64,000 nt of DNA, from contig CM075943.1 of assembly GCA_038030265.1 (NCBI GenBank), forward strand, positions 28,458,001-28,522,000, written 5' to 3'. Position numbers and translations under genes: made by a program. Positions within the stretch are counted from its first letter, which is position 1. Each line of letters begins with the position of its first letter. Below, piece after piece: positions 11,401 through 22,819 of the stretch. The notes under the pieces were generated by a model. That model was given only the letters and a program-made list of their open reading frames with translations. It had not been told where the DNA came from and did not search any database. Source of the DNA: Corythucha ciliata. Its lineage: Eukaryota; Arthropoda; Insecta; Hemiptera; Tingidae.

Positions 11401-14400
11401 AATAGCGATTTCGTCTCAGTTTGCGATTTGCGAGTGTTTCACTCATAGCCATAAATTAGCGCTTTTTCTCAATTTTAGCCTCAAAGTCTCCCGAGGAAGC
11501 CGCGAATTAACGTATTTCCAATTTTTGACGCAAATTTAAATTTGTCTCAATCTTAGCCGTAAATTAGCGCTTTTTCGTAATTTTAGCAGTGTAGTAGCTA
11601 TTTCTAGCCCGTGTATTAGCGAATTTTGTTCATTTTAGCCACGAATTGGCGTTTTCCGATATTTTTACTGCAAATCGGCAATTCTTCCATGTTTGACAGT
11701 GAATTAGCACTTTTTGTTTCAATTTAGGCTGAAAATTAACTTTTCTCTTTATTCTAGCCAGAATAATTACTGATTTTCTCTATATTAGCCGCAAATTGGC
11801 GGGTTCTTTTACATTTTACATTTTGGCGCCGCATTAGTAATTTTTTTCAATTTTAATTATATGTAGAATAGGGCTTCATCTCAGTTCTAGCCGTGAATCA
11901 GTGTTTTTTCTTTTACTTATAACCATGAATTTGCCGTTTACCTCAATTTTAGCCACAAAGTTGTCGTCAGAAGGCGGAATTAGAAATTCCAACACACTTT
12001 ATCCGCGATTATTTTCCTCAATTTTAGCCGTAAATTCGCGTTTTTTTCAACTTTAGCTGCTTTGAAGCGTTTCTAATCTGTGAATTCGCGAATTACCTTA
12101 ATTTTTTAGCCACGAATTTGTGTTTTCCTCAAATTTTAGCCGTGAATAACACTTTTTCCCAATTTTAGCTGAAAACGAGTTTTCCTTCAATTTTTGCTAT
12201 GGATTAGCGTTTATTGTTTAGTTTTAGCCTCGAACAGAAGCTACGCATTTGCGTTTTGTCAATTTTTCAAGATTTAGTGACTTTGTGGGTCTCGCTCTCT
12301 TCGGTGTACAAAATAACGGCCAACGAAAAATTTAGAGATCTTTTCTATAACGACAATGAAAAGTTGGGAAAATACGAACTCGCGATCAAACTGACTTATG
12401 TTGTTTTTTTAACATAATATTTGTTATTTTTTAAAATAAAAATTGAGATTTGTTAGCTGTTGGCACGCTACAACTTTAACCAATTTTGGCTACGGGTTAG
12501 CGCTTTTAATCAATTTTAGCAGTGCAGTAGGGATTCTTTCGTTTGTATTGGCGATTTTCCTCCATTTTAGCCACGATTTGGCGATTTCCTCATTTTCAGC
12601 TGCAGTTTACCCATTTTTTAGCAGCCAATTGGCACTTTTTTCTCAGTTTGAGTTGAAAATTAGTGTTTTTCTTAAAGTTGGCCCCGCTAATTAATATTTT
12701 ACAATTCTAGCCGCGTAGTTTTTTTAGGTTTTAGCCCGCGTGAGCAATTTTTTTCTACGGATTAGCGCTGTTTCTCAGTTTGAGCCTCGATTATTTCAGA
12801 AGCTATACAGATTTTCGTTTTCTCAATTTCAGCCGCGAATTATTGATTTTTCTTCATTTCGGCTGTGAAATAGCGTTTTCTGATAATTTTGCAGTGAATT
12901 AGCACATTATCTATTCTATTTTTTTATTAATAGGCGATTTTTCGCCATTTGAGTTGTGAATTTGCCATTTTGGTCCAGTTTAAACTTGAATTAGCGTCGT
13001 TTTTCGCAATAATTGCCACGAGTTTTGTTTACTTGTACAGCTTTGTGTACTTGTAGGCTAGGGCTCTGTATGATCCATTTTTGTGCCAAGTTTCCATCCG
13101 CTAGCATCATTTTTGCGGTAGTTGTGCTAACAAGGAATTCGGAACTTCCACCTCCCATCATGACTACCCTTCCCTCTCCACTTTTTCGAAAAATGAAAAC
13201 GTCAATCGAAGGCTGTTATTACACCGGGTTTTTGTCCCAAATATGGTGTCACTAAGTTAGGTTGTACTGGTGAATGGTGGCGAAGAAGTGGAAACTAAAG
13301 AACGTTGAAATTAAAAGTATTTGTATTTGTATTTTCGTTGAGTGTGAAATACAAAATACTTTTGAAAATGTATTTCAAATACAAAGCCCAAAATACTTTC
13401 AAAAATGTATTTTAAATACAGAAATACAAATACTTTTCCAAAAGTATTTAAATACAATTACAAAATACGTATCAGATACGTATGATACGTACTCAAGTAT
13501 CTTGCCCACCCCTGTGTATAGATCCACAGCTGCCCCTTTTGCAGAGTCTTGCTTTTCTACAGTCCGCGCGCCGAAAGAATATCCCTGAGGAAGGGATTGT
13601 GACACTTCTAATACAGTATCAAAAACATTCGGCTCTTCGATGATGGACACTGTCCATCATCTGTCCTGTCCATTGGACAGGGTTCCTCTTACCCCTCTGC
13701 AGGTTGGTGGGCTGCCTCCTTGCTCAGTGGTCGCTCATCTTTTTTAGAAAAGGCAGTATATCATACGAGGAGGTGGGTGGAGGGAATTTTTGGTCAGGGA
13801 CATTCTTTCGGTGTGCGGATAGTACTTTAGGTAACTTCATCTTGTGTATGTTCCCATGGCCTGGAGACCAACTCGGAAGTTCGAACGCCATTTTGGTTTT
13901 AAAAAACGCAGGCTTCAATAAAGAAAACGCACGATTGGACATCCTCTAGTACAGTCGGCCTTCTATCAGATTCAATTTTGTAAATCGGAGTCTCGCCCAT
14001 AAAACGGGGAATAAGCAAAAATCGCTTCCCCGAGCTCGCGGCTTATTGAGTTAATCTCGTTAAGGCACTATAATACACGAGTACTGCAACACGCAAATCG
14101 GCGCCATACTTGGTCCCTCATATGTTCATAATTATCACCTGATCTCATTGACAAGTAGGATATTTTTATTTATTTCGACCGCGTTCCGCGTTTGTTTGCT
14201 GTTACGATGACAATTTTTTCATTCATGATATTGTGTTTACCCTAACGACTGAGGGACCAAATATGGCGCTGAAATCCGTGTTGCAGTACCTGTGTTTTAA
14301 AGGTTCTCTAATCTCGTTACGCGTGAAGTTGTTGGAAGAGTGTAAGGACAAAACACTAACGCCTAATTAAACTTTTTTCAACTAATTATAAGTTCGGATG

Positions 14401-14706
14401 TTTACACATTTTTCAAAGAAGGCGACTTTCCATTACATAATTTTTCTCTCTCTCTTGCTCTCTCTCTTTTTCAAAACAGTCTTGTTCTGGGAAAGGTCAA
14501 AAGAAGGTCGTGCGCTTTTATTTGTTTCCCATCACGGCCAATCACAATTACAAGTACCTCCGGCTAAAGTAAAAGAGGGAGATTGTAGGGGCCCTTGGAA
14601 ATAGTCGTAATGGTTCACCCGCGCGCGGAGTCCGTGCACCATAAGCTCAATTACACGCATTATCAAAAGGAACCAGGCACGTTCAGAGAAAAACAAAAAC
14701 GCTTTA

Positions 14707-14738
<32 letters not shown>

Positions 14739-17700
14739 ATGAAATTACATTCGTATTGGCCGGGCTCATGAGGGGGTCGTGAGGTTGATTTTGAGAGAAA
14801 ATGAAAATCTTTATAACGCCGCGCGGACACAGTCCGATTTTTATATACGTTCTCTCTTTTTTTAAAATTATAGGTTTATTTATAATCGCGGGACGATCTT
14901 TTTCCTCTTTCTCACCCACCCTCAAATCTTTCTTCATCGCAGTGCCCCCCCCCCCATCCGTTCTTACCAGAAAATAAAACGAATCCTTCGTTTTTATATA
15001 AATGCTCTTCAGGAAGTGTCCTGGCGGGCTCACTCAAATTGTTTGGGATCCGATTACGTGAGGGGGGCGAGGATGTCTAGTTGCGATCCTAACCGCGTGT
15101 AATCATCCCGCGAAAAAAAAACTTGTTAAAAGGCTTTCGGCTTTTAAGCCTGTGAGGGGGTTTTGCGAGAGGGGGGGGTGTAGGAGGAAAAAAATGCAAT
15201 AGCTGAAAAATATTTCTCTTCTCCCTCTTCGAAGAGAGCAAGAGAGGATGATTGGATTTACCGGTCAAGATGTGGTGATTCCAAGCGTAGAGAGCAATCT
15301 ACAAGGCAAATTGTTGGGGAAGGGTCAATCACATCACATTTATAGATATTACAAGCCTCTCTCTCCGGGCTCTCTAGCTCCCCCCGCCACCATTCCACCC
15401 TCACACTATAAAAGCGCGCACACTCGAGGCGGGAGTGGTCACGAAACATACATCGCTATATCGAAAATTGTTCGAGGGGGGTGTAAAGTAAAGGGGCCTT
15501 TATTGTCTATTACTTTTTTTTTGTTTTTTCCTTTTAGAAATAGCTGGAAAGGGATGTATCATTTTCTCGTCAAACTATAATGAATATTACGGCAAATAAC
15601 GACCGATCGCGTCCCTTTTTCGAAGTAAATCACGATCTTCGCTAACGAACAATGAATCTAAAGCTGGAAATCGAGGGGGGGACTTCCTACGATTCAACAT
15701 TCTTCTTTTTTTTCCATGCTGAAAAAACACAGTGACTCACAAAGGTGAATATCCACGAAGATATGCAAAAGAACTGCCCCCACCCCCCCTCACCATTATT
15801 CAAACTGTCGCGATCGTCCTCACTCCACTGTGTAAACTCAATTTCACGCCAGCCCAAGAGTCAAGAAAAGGAAAAGCCCTCACCACATCCTTAACAGTGT
15901 GTAATAAGCTGCATAACTGGATGTGTCGCATGAACTACCCTTATGTTTTTACAACTCGGAAATAAAAGAGAAGTTCGGGATGAAATAGTGTTACGAAAGG
16001 GTGGGGGTGGGAGGAATCCGAGGTTCATTTGCAATAAACTGTCGCTCGCTATACATATCTGATGAGGGGAAAAATAAAGTAATCTCGAAATCACAATAGG
16101 TTTTAGCTTGCGGGAAAACTTGTGAATACATTAGGCGACGAATTGCCTTCGGGGAGTTTTTGACATTTATGATTTTGTCACACGTTTAGAATGAGCCGGG
16201 AATCTCTTGCAGCGCGTTCAGACAAAGAGCTTCAACACAGGAAATTGAACCCTTTTTTGAAGAAGGAGTGGAACAAGAAGAAAGAATAGAGGAATCAATA
16301 CTTAATGCCCAGGAGGTATGGGAGAGCCGCTTGCGGATGACCGAATTCTCTGATTATCAATTCATTTAGGAAGCATTAGTGGTCCCTGAGGGCGAGGTTG
16401 GTGGGAGGGGAAAAGATGAAGGCGGGCGCCCCCAATAACTCACACAACTTACCCCACCCCTTTAATCTTGTAATATTTCCATGAATAACTCACATTGTTA
16501 ACCATCGTTCAGTCTCCCTTGCTCACTGCACTATTTTCTCCTCCGTTCTCCTTCCCTACATAAGAAATTGGATTTATAACCAATTTCCAAAGGGTTGATT
16601 TTCTTCCGTTCCGGTTGAGGTCTGTCTCCCCCCCCCCCGACCTATAAACCGGACGTCACCCCCCCTTGGGGGATCTCTATATGATACGTCCGTGTAATCT
16701 TAAAGAGCCGTGTGAGTGACTGCGAAAGGCGTCATCATTCGAAATGGAAATAGATTCGTTCCGTTTTCAGATTGAATCTTGATGACTCCGCCGTTTTCTT
16801 TCGGGCCTTTAAGCCCCCTCCAGTCCATCATTAACTCTTACTCTCTTCCTTTAACACTCAACCGTCATTTGTCCTTTTTCCCCTTTTATACGATTGGATT
16901 CATACTCAGTTCAATCCGACAGTTAATTTCAAGAACATCTCTCTCCCACGATTTTCAGCTCCCATTGTTGCCAAACACTATGAAATAAACTAAACTCGTA
17001 TTTTTTTAAAACGAAATTGAACAACAAAGTATTTTTTTTCCCGCGTATTGTTGCAGAGACTCTGGCCCAGGAACTCGAACTGGAGAGGAAATCTCGGCAG
17101 CAACTCGCCGAAAGGGACAAGTCACCTATTCAAGGTTAGACTTGTTTTTTAACGATTTTCAAAAAACTTTTTAGCTTGAATAACCCCCCCACCACCACCA
17201 CCACCTTGCATACAAAACACAATGGTCATGTTGACCAGACCATCTGCTCACTCACTCTCACACTGTGTCTCCCCTCTCTTGGAAAGCGGTGGAATGGGCC
17301 AATACGAAATTTCGTTTTTGAATGGTGCCGAACCTATGAAATTGTTTTTTTTTTTTAACCACCGGATCCACGAAATGTAGGGTTTAACAGAGCTAAATCC
17401 GCAAAATTGGTTATTATACGAAACGGCTTTTTGAATGTGTCAAAAGCGGGAAATTTTATGTTTGATGAAGCGAACCACACGGAAATGACTTTGTTGGGAG
17501 AACCAACCCCAAGAAATTGGGCTTTGAAATTATCCAACCCCGAAAAATTTGAGGTTTGAAGAAGCAAGACTCGCGAAATTGGCTTTTCGAGTGGGCCTAA
17601 ACCCGCACAATTGTTCTTTTGGGTGAGCCAATACCGTGGAGTTAGCTTCGAGCCCAAAACCCTCCGAAATTTTGTTTTAGAAAGAACCAATCCCACGAAA

Positions 17701-20080
17701 TTGCTTTTTAAATGGGTGATCATCGCGAATATGTATTTTTGATGCAAAGAAAGCAACTTTTCCTAAGTGACCCGACCCTTTTTGAAAGAGCCAGCTTCAC
17801 GAAATTGGAATTGAATGCGTCAACTACACGAAATTGGAATTGAATGCGTTAACTACACGAACTTTCAATTTTGTAGAAGGCGAAATCGAACTGGTTTTTC
17901 AAGTGAGCCAAAACCCACGAAATTGTTGGAAGGGGGGGGGGGATTCCGTAAAATTGATTTGGAATGGGCCAACCCTTATTCACTGCAGGTGCCCTGGAAT
18001 AAACAACCATATAGTTACAGCACTTTTTTTCGTTTGGATATCAGCAGAATGGGCCTCGACCCTCGAATGAGTGAAACCCACGAAGTTTTGCATATTTCTT
18101 ATTTCTTTAGGGAGCCAACTCCGCTAAATTGGTTTTTGTATTGGACAAAACCCCGCGAAATTGTTTTGTTGCGCGTTGCAAATCAGTTAAATTGATTTGG
18201 AATGAGCCAACCCTTCGAAATCCTGTTTTTGAAAGGAGCCAATACCGCAACATTGTTTGGACCACTCGAAAATTTGTTTTTCATGCAGAAAAACCCGTGA
18301 AATTACTTTTCTGGGTGAGCCAACCGCGCGAAATGGAGTTTAAGTGAACCAACCACGGGTGTCATTTCAAGTAGCCCAGTCCCGCGAAATTGATTTTGAA
18401 TGCGCCAACTTCACGACATTTCCTGAACATTTTATAAAAAGCCAGTCCCACCGAATAGGCTTTTCGAGTGGACCAAACCATCAAAACAGCATTCTGAATG
18501 GATGAACTTCGTGCTATTTAATTTTTGTCGCAGGCATGCCCGCAAAATTGTATTTTGGAATGAGTGAACAGCGCAAAATTGTTTTTGACACAGTGAAACC
18601 CATGAAAATGCTTTTTGGAGTTAGCCAACCCCGTGAAATTTAATTTAAGGTCAGCCAGATCCGTGAATTTTGGTTTATCAATGAGCCAAACCGGTGGAAT
18701 CGCTCTTTTTCAAGGAGCCGGTTCTTCCAGGTGCTTCGGTTCTTTAGGTGTCGAATTGCGAAATTTTGACAGCGAAAGAGCTCAGCCCCACAAAATGGCT
18801 TTTTGAAGGAGCCAAACCTGTGAAATTTGCTTTTTTGATTGAGTCAACCCCTAGAAAATTGGATTTTTTTAAATGGGTCGACGACACGAACATGGATTTT
18901 TAGGGAGTCAAAGCTGAACGTGAACAAAACCTGCAAAATGGAGAATTGTGAGTCCCAAATCCGTAAAATTTGGGGTTTGAATTGGCAGAACCTTGAACGA
19001 TATGTTCAAGTGCCTAATCCGCCAGGGGGGCAAAATCTGCAAATCCTAGCCATGGGAGGGGAGGGAGTTCCTGGCGATACAAAGTGCACAACGACTGGAA
19101 ACACTGGCATAGTGCTCAACTAATCAGAAATGGTGGGGGAGCGGATTAATTTCGCGGCTATTTGCCGTCTCCCCTCCAATTTTGCAGACATTCATCTCTA
19201 CTCATTCTCCGAACTCGCAATTTGTTTGCTGATTATCCTCCAAAACTGGCAATGGCGTGGGTCATTGTCCTCGAACTTGCCATTTCCCGGCTTCTTTTGG
19301 TGGACACTCGTGGCTAGGATATCATGGCTCCTGGTTCCTTTGCCCAAAAACTGCAACCTCGAATATTCCCCACGACTCACAATCTGCCGGACATTTATTT
19401 TCTGAAACTTGCAATGCCGTGGCTACTTTTTTCTCCAAGGCAAATTCGCAGCGAACATCCACCACGACTTACAATTTCGTGACTACTTGCTCTCTTAATT
19501 CTCTGAACTCACAATTTTGCGGCTTATTATTATTCGAATCCTGAAATTTCGTGGATACCTTGAAATTGTGGGGATCGAAATTCGTGGCACGTGGTTCCTA
19601 TACGACGCGAATCCCAAAGCAATTTCGCAGTGTTTTGCTACCCCCGCAGTGGTATGGTTCGAAGTGGTTTCGTCTCTCACAAAATCCAATTTCCCGGAGT
19701 TTTGCTCACTCAAGAAGTCAATTTCGCAGGATTGACTTCCTAAATCTTAGAAAGTCAATTTCGTGGTGTCAAACCACTCAAAAATCCAATTGCACGGGTT
19801 TGGGTCCTTCAAAAAAGCAACTCCGCAAGCTGGGCTCTGGGATGCTCTTGCGGTGCTCTCTGCAGAACGCGGCACTGAGTACGCGGACAATTCGTCCCGG
19901 ACCCCGCTATCTTAAAGCAAAATACTTGACCTACACAAACCATGTTTAATATGAGCAGCATTAAGACCCCAAAAAACCATATTTCTCAACCACCCCGCGT
20001 AATATGTTTGTCACTCGTTTGTTACAGATAATCGACCCGGATATTTCAAGAACTCAGTGTTGTTCAGTAGTGCAACCTAA
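5340..20080 (+). CDS. dac: dachshund (Ski/Sno-family transcriptional cofactor), C-terminal part, 4 exons
   Basis: Joined exons are 5340-5486, 6224-6706, 17057-17134 and 20028-20080. Dachshund is a nuclear Ski/Sno-related cofactor acting with Eya and Six proteins in eye, leg and brain development (family knowledge). Only the C-terminal portion is present: first half of the DACHbox-C coiled coil (LYQKRFRKERKARRRLQ...), a Gly/Ser/Ala-rich linker ending DKPWNYSSLDLINSGAAFWQNYS, second half of the helix (ETLAQELELERKSRQQLAERDKSP), and the tail DNRPGYFKNSVLFSSAT. All three introns are phase 1 with GT-AG ends, and the frame stays open across every join. The N-terminal DACHbox-N exons must lie upstream of the window. 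No lesion is visible. The long third intron carries a hAT element and repeat arrays. Confidence 0.93.
5487..6223 (+). other. dac intron (phase 1), 737 bp
   Basis: Bounded by GTAAAT and TTTTAG. It contains poly-G and GA-rich stretches but no recognisable gene, array or mobile element. Confidence 0.85.
6224..6706 (+). CDS. dac: dac exon: Gly/Ser/Ala-rich linker
   Basis: 483 nt, phase 1 to phase 1. It encodes Thr/Ser/Gly repeats including an 11-Gly stretch, an Arg/Asp patch (DRDRDR), the segment ATPTPFSTPSSG, a pure alanine run of about 16, and the conserved end DKPWNYSSLDLINSGAAFWQNYS before the donor TCCG|GTAAAT. GC content is far above the flanking introns, and the opposite strand is also open by composition alone. 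Length variation in the Gly and Ala runs is likely between individuals or assemblies. Confidence 0.92.
6707..6910 (+). other. Possible alternative 3' end of dac by intron retention
   Basis: If the donor at the end of the linker exon is not used, the frame runs on for 20 codons (GKYLALLNSTQQNPTRFSST) to a TAA ending at 6768. An AATAAA lies at about 6901 in AT-rich sequence. This would give a shortened protein lacking the second half of the coiled coil. It is inferred from sequence only; cryptic AATAAA sites are common in AT-rich introns. Confidence 0.25.
8896..9915 (+). repeat. Minisatellite family F1 array (~31-bp unit)
   Basis: Head-to-tail degenerate units of the pattern AATGAGCCAACCCCGCGAAATTG followed by a T-run. 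Examples: 'gaatgggtcaaaagcgcgaa', 'atgagccagctccgcaaatc' and 'gaatgggtcaacagcacgaa'. Some spacers are replaced by unrelated sequence near 9080-9230, where an inverted GCGTTTTCGAGCGGC / GCCGCTCGAAAACGC pair sits. Confidence 0.8.
9075..9226. mobile_element. Small foldback (MITE-like) inside an F1 array
   Basis: Left arm 'ccacgcaggaagcgttttcg' then AGCGGC..., right arm GCCGCTCGAAAACGCTGCCAGTGG. Between them lies unrelated sequence containing 'ttgcagcaaagcctgcag'. The arms are imperfect and the target duplication was not resolved. It interrupts the array, so it inserted after the array existed. Confidence 0.45.
10830..10920 (+). repeat. Terminal block of a GGGCCCGGG repeat family
   Basis: Reads CACTGGTGGACCTA, GGGGCCCGGGGC, then GAGGCCCCTAAAAGTCTCTAAATA. 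The same order of motifs occurs at 29765-29860 (+) and 45920-46018 (-). In all three places an F2 minisatellite follows on the inner side, so the arrays seem to be the body of this family. I infer a DNA transposon end, since CAGTGG-type termini are common in such elements, but I could not find the partner end. Confidence 0.55.
10930..13020 (+). repeat. Minisatellite family F2 array, ~2.1 kb (longest in window)
   Basis: Dozens of degenerate units of roughly 30-45 bp of the form AATTTTAGCCGCGAATTAGCG plus TTTTTCTC. Unit divergence is high and spacing irregular, with substitutions of GCCGCAAATT, GCTGCAAATT and GCCACGAATT. It fills the interior of the hAT element. Confidence 0.85.
14713..14738. 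repeat. Poly-T tract (26 nt)
   Basis: An uninterrupted T-run. It could be the A-tail of a minus-strand retroposed copy, but nothing recognisable lies next to it. Confidence 0.6.
17057..17134 (+). CDS. dac: dac exon: DACHbox-C coiled coil, part 2
   Basis: 78 nt from acceptor TTGCAG to donor CAAG|GTTAGA. With the split codon it encodes ETLAQELELERKSRQQLA then ERDKSPIQ, a Glu/Arg-rich helix typical of arthropod Dachshund immediately after FWQNYS. Phase 1 at both ends. Confidence 0.92.
17285..19010 (+). repeat. Minisatellite family F1 array, ~1.7 kb
   Basis: Degenerate ~31-bp units such as 'gaatgggccaatacgaaat', 'gagccaactccgctaaatt', 'gagccaaccgcgcgaaatgg' and 'gagccaacccttcgaaatcc'. The array fills more than half of the intron. 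Confidence 0.85.
19130..19840 (-). repeat. F4 and reverse-orientation F1 minisatellite
   Basis: The first part has units like CTCCRAACTTGCAATTTCGCGG plus an ACTCGTGGCTA-type spacer (family F4). The second part has reverse F1 units, for example 'tcaatttcgcaggattgac' and 'caattgcacgggtttgggtc'. Similar F4 units recur near 23480-23960 and, inverted, near 35220-35500. Confidence 0.6.
20028..20080 (+). CDS. dac: dac last coding exon
   Basis: Acceptor GTTACAG. The split codon plus 16 codons give DNRPGYFKNSVLFSSAT and then TAA. A GYxKNSVLFS-type end is what I remember for insect Dachshund proteins, and the phase fits the preceding donor. Confidence 0.9.
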
Positions 20081-21310
20081 ATAAATCATACATAGTGCAA
20101 TATTGTTAAGACTTTGCGCCAGTTCCCCCCTTCCCCCTCAACCATGCATCATCGGCACCATTGTATAAAAAAAACGTATCGAGATGAGTTGATTGTAAAT
20201 TATACAGCTAACGCGATTGTTCCAATTACAAGTTTCAAGGATCAAAAAAGTTTGTACAATCTCCTAGTGATTTTGAGTAGTTTTCACACAACAGAAACAA
20301 CCGATTTTTTCCTTTTAAAAATATGTACCTACGTATATCCATCATTATTAAACAATTTGAGTGAAAATTATTTAGCAAATATAAACGTGTACAAAGGAGT
20401 AAACCTGAAGACGCAAATTATTTATTAAAAAGAAAAATATTGTTATTGAGTTTGAGTCATTATTAAGGCTGTTATATAATTATAAATAAGTTAGTAATTT
20501 AGATTTAATAGCTTGTTTTTACGTCTACATTCCCGTTTCATATCTTCCCTTTTCTCATTTATTTATTAGTTGAATTCAAGTACTTTTTGTTTGTTAAGCG
20601 AAATGTAAATATTCCCTAAGTAGCCATCCCTCCAAGATTTACTATGTAGAGTCGCACTTAAAGTTGAAAAAAAAAATCTATTCTGTTTTTTCTTGTTTTT
20701 GAATAGTCAAAAAATTTAAAATAGCCGTGTGTTTGTATTTTGAATTTATTAAATAAATTTTTAAAAAATAGCGTCAATTGATTTTCAAAAAACTGATCAT
20801 TTTCCTACTGGAACAATGGCAGTAGTTAAAAAAAAACATTTGTATTCAATCGTTTGTACACTGTACAGTTATGGTATTTGATTGCCATTTTTAGTATGTT
20901 ATGTGTTATTTTCTACGTAATTTAACTACGTAAAAAAAGTGAAATTACTTGCTCTGTATAGTGTTCCTTTTCAGTGTAAATAGTACAATTTGAACAAATA
21001 CTAGGAAACGGAAGTTTTTTTTGTGGGGCTCCAGCGACCTTGAGTACAGCTTTTCATTTCAGCCCTGCGACGCGTACTTTTTGCATTTTATTTAATTTTT
21101 TTTTTTTAATATGTAAATGCTTTCATCTTTTTCCCCGTTTAATTTTATTCGGGGAAATATTATGATACGAATGTATGTCTCATATAGTTTCATATAAATA
21201 TAAACCGATTGTACTTAGTCATTTTGCTGGCGCCCATGTTTCAACATGAATGTAAAAAAAAAAAAAAAAACAAACCGACAAACAAAACAACATTATTAAT
21301 AAATTATATT
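20081..21310 (+). other. dac 3' UTR (AT-rich)
   Basis: About 1.2 kb of strongly AT-rich DNA after the stop, with several AATAAA/ATTAAA-like signals (around 20750 and at about 21298), TTATTTAT motifs and an A-run near 21254. The likely cleavage region is near 21310. Neither extent nor site choice can be fixed without transcripts. Confidence 0.6.
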
Positions 21311-22637
21311 ATTGACTTGTATTTTTGGATTTTTTTTGTCGTTTAACCAAAAACTTTTATACGAGCGCTGATAGCTACGGCACAGTACAACGAGGTTCCA
21401 CGCCTGGAGGTAAGTCCAATAAGGGGACGGTTTTTATTGTGTGGAGGAGTGTTTGCGGCGGAGGGGGGGATCAGGGCATCAGTATTCGCGCTAGACAAGT
21501 TTAACTATAAAGGTTTTTTTTTTTTTTTTTTGACTGGGAGTACGTGCTGCGAGTTGACGGGAGAACACGTGAAGAACAACAACGGTCGAAGGGTGAGCGA
21601 GCTCTTGCTGAGGGGTCAAGAAGTGAATTCAATCAAATATTGTCGGTAAATAGGTTGGTAAAAGGACGGAAATGAACGCATTGCCTCAGTAGCGCAGCGG
21701 AATAATCACACCACTGTGTATGGGAGGGGGTATCCAAAATCAACTGTTAATAAATAGTCAAATTTCAGAGAACTGTCAAGTGAATGGATCTTCTGCGTAG
21801 GCTTTTGTAACTGACGTAACAGTGTGATATTTATACGTGCAATACGTGCCTCTTTTCCTCGAGTACTTCCTATCTTTAAAAATTATTCTACAAAGAGAGA
21901 CAGAGCGCGAGAGAGAGAGAGTGAGTGAGAGAGAGAGCGAGAGAGAGTGAGAGAGAGTGAGTGAGAAAGAAGAAGAAAAAGAAAGAGAGAGAGAGAAAAC
22001 AACAACAGACGAGTGTTAAAAAGCTACAATAAAAACCCCGGGGAGGGGCAAGATAAGATTACCGTGTTTTGGAATGATTATTTATAACTTTTTTTTAGTG
22101 AGTCACAAAAACTGTACGTTATCAACTTTCCATTCGTTTTTCAAATTATTCCCCACAAGTCAGTGCACACCAGTTCCTGCCTAAATGTTGATAGTGACGT
22201 TATTTGTCAAGTTCAAATCGAGTTAATGTGCATTCAAGTGCGCGTCTATAATATTGGCAGCATCCTTCGTACAGGAAGCACCGGGAAAAAGGTGAAAAAA
22301 TAAATTGTTTTAAACTTATTATTTTGGAGTGCGGACTGCGGAAGATGCTCTCTAATCACAATTTATGAGCTCATGAACAGACACTTTCAAAGAAACCTTT
22401 GGACGATAAACCCAGGGAATCGTGAACAAAAGAAATAAAATAATGTTGAATTGATTTCTAAAACGCTCTGACGACTCTTTCATCGAGTAGAGTTTGGGGG
22501 ATGAATAATTAAGGTGAGAACAACCAAAAACATTCTTCTCCAAAGTCTGTGCTTTGGAACAACTGTACTCTACTCCTCCGTCCCCCACCAACTCCCTTAT
22601 AGTATTTTCAGTTATACTATAATTGACCTCTTTACAG
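21311..22637 (+). other. Intergenic and 5' region of the NF-X1-type gene
   Basis: Holds a GA-rich stretch, a T-run near 21515 and no recognisable coding exon. Because an acceptor (TTTACAG) abuts the ATG of the next gene, a non-coding first exon must lie somewhere here. A plausible donor is GAAAAAG|GTGAAA near 22290. Confidence 0.5.
21897..21997 (+). promoter_or_regulatory. GAGA-rich tract, possible promoter-proximal element
   Basis: About 100 bp of GAGAG repeats broken by GTGA and AAGAA. It lies 0.64 kb before the start codon of the NF-X1-type gene and 0.6 kb after the dac 3' UTR. In insects GAGA repeats bind GAGA factor at promoters (established for Drosophila); here the role is inferred from position only. 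It may be just a microsatellite. Confidence 0.35.
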
Positions 22638-22819
22638 ATGGCTGGCATAAGTGATGACTTCGACCTACTAGAAAAGGCTCTCAAAAAGTTGAAAAAATGT
22701 GATCAACGTATCGATTTCTACGTGGATGACATTGAAAAAACTGTCAAATCCGTGGAAGACGAGAAATTGGCTTGGAAATATCAGAAGGAAGAGTACCGGC
22801 AAGTTATTGATTCCAGTGG
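22638..22819 (+). CDS. NF-X1-type gene, first coding exon
   Basis: MAGISDDFDLLEKALKKLKK continues to RQVIDSSG, ending with two bases of a Gly codon before donor GG|GTAATA. The acceptor immediately before the ATG implies a non-coding upstream exon. Confidence 0.8.

Larger units (their letters stand above)
10477..13514. mobile_element. Non-autonomous hAT-type DNA transposon, 3,038 bp
   Basis: Terminal inverted repeats begin CAGGGGTGGGCAAAATACTT on the left; the right end reads AAGTATCTTGCCCACCCCTG. The element is flanked on both sides by the same 8 bp, TGTATAGA (10469-10476 and 13515-13522), the target size of hAT transposases. Subterminal blocks rich in GTATTTTAAATAC-type palindromes occur at both ends in the same orientation (about 10490-10610 and 13345-13450). 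The interior has no transposase frame; it is mostly an F2 minisatellite array and probably a second, nested element starting near 10830. It lies in a dac intron. Confidence 0.93.
6707..17056 (+). other. dac intron (phase 1), 10.35 kb, transposon-rich
   Basis: Runs from GTAAAT to TTGCAG. It holds an F1 minisatellite array (8896-9915), fragments of F2 in reverse orientation (about 8255-8330 and 10005-10180), and a complete hAT element. Segments at 6910-8250 and 13530-17000 contain only homopolymers, AT-rich DNA and short meaningless open frames; no gene was recognised there. Confidence 0.8.
17135..20027 (+). other. dac intron (phase 1), 2.9 kb of minisatellite
   Basis: Runs from GTTAGA to GTTACAG. 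Nearly all of it is F1 array (about 17285-19010, + orientation) followed by related units of another family (F4) and reverse-orientation F1 (about 19130-19840). No gene is present. Confidence 0.85.

Noticed and set aside
21680..21730. Possible SINE or tRNA head (GCCTCAGTAGCGCAGCGG)
   Set aside because: It resembles an A-box region, but no B-box follows at the right distance.
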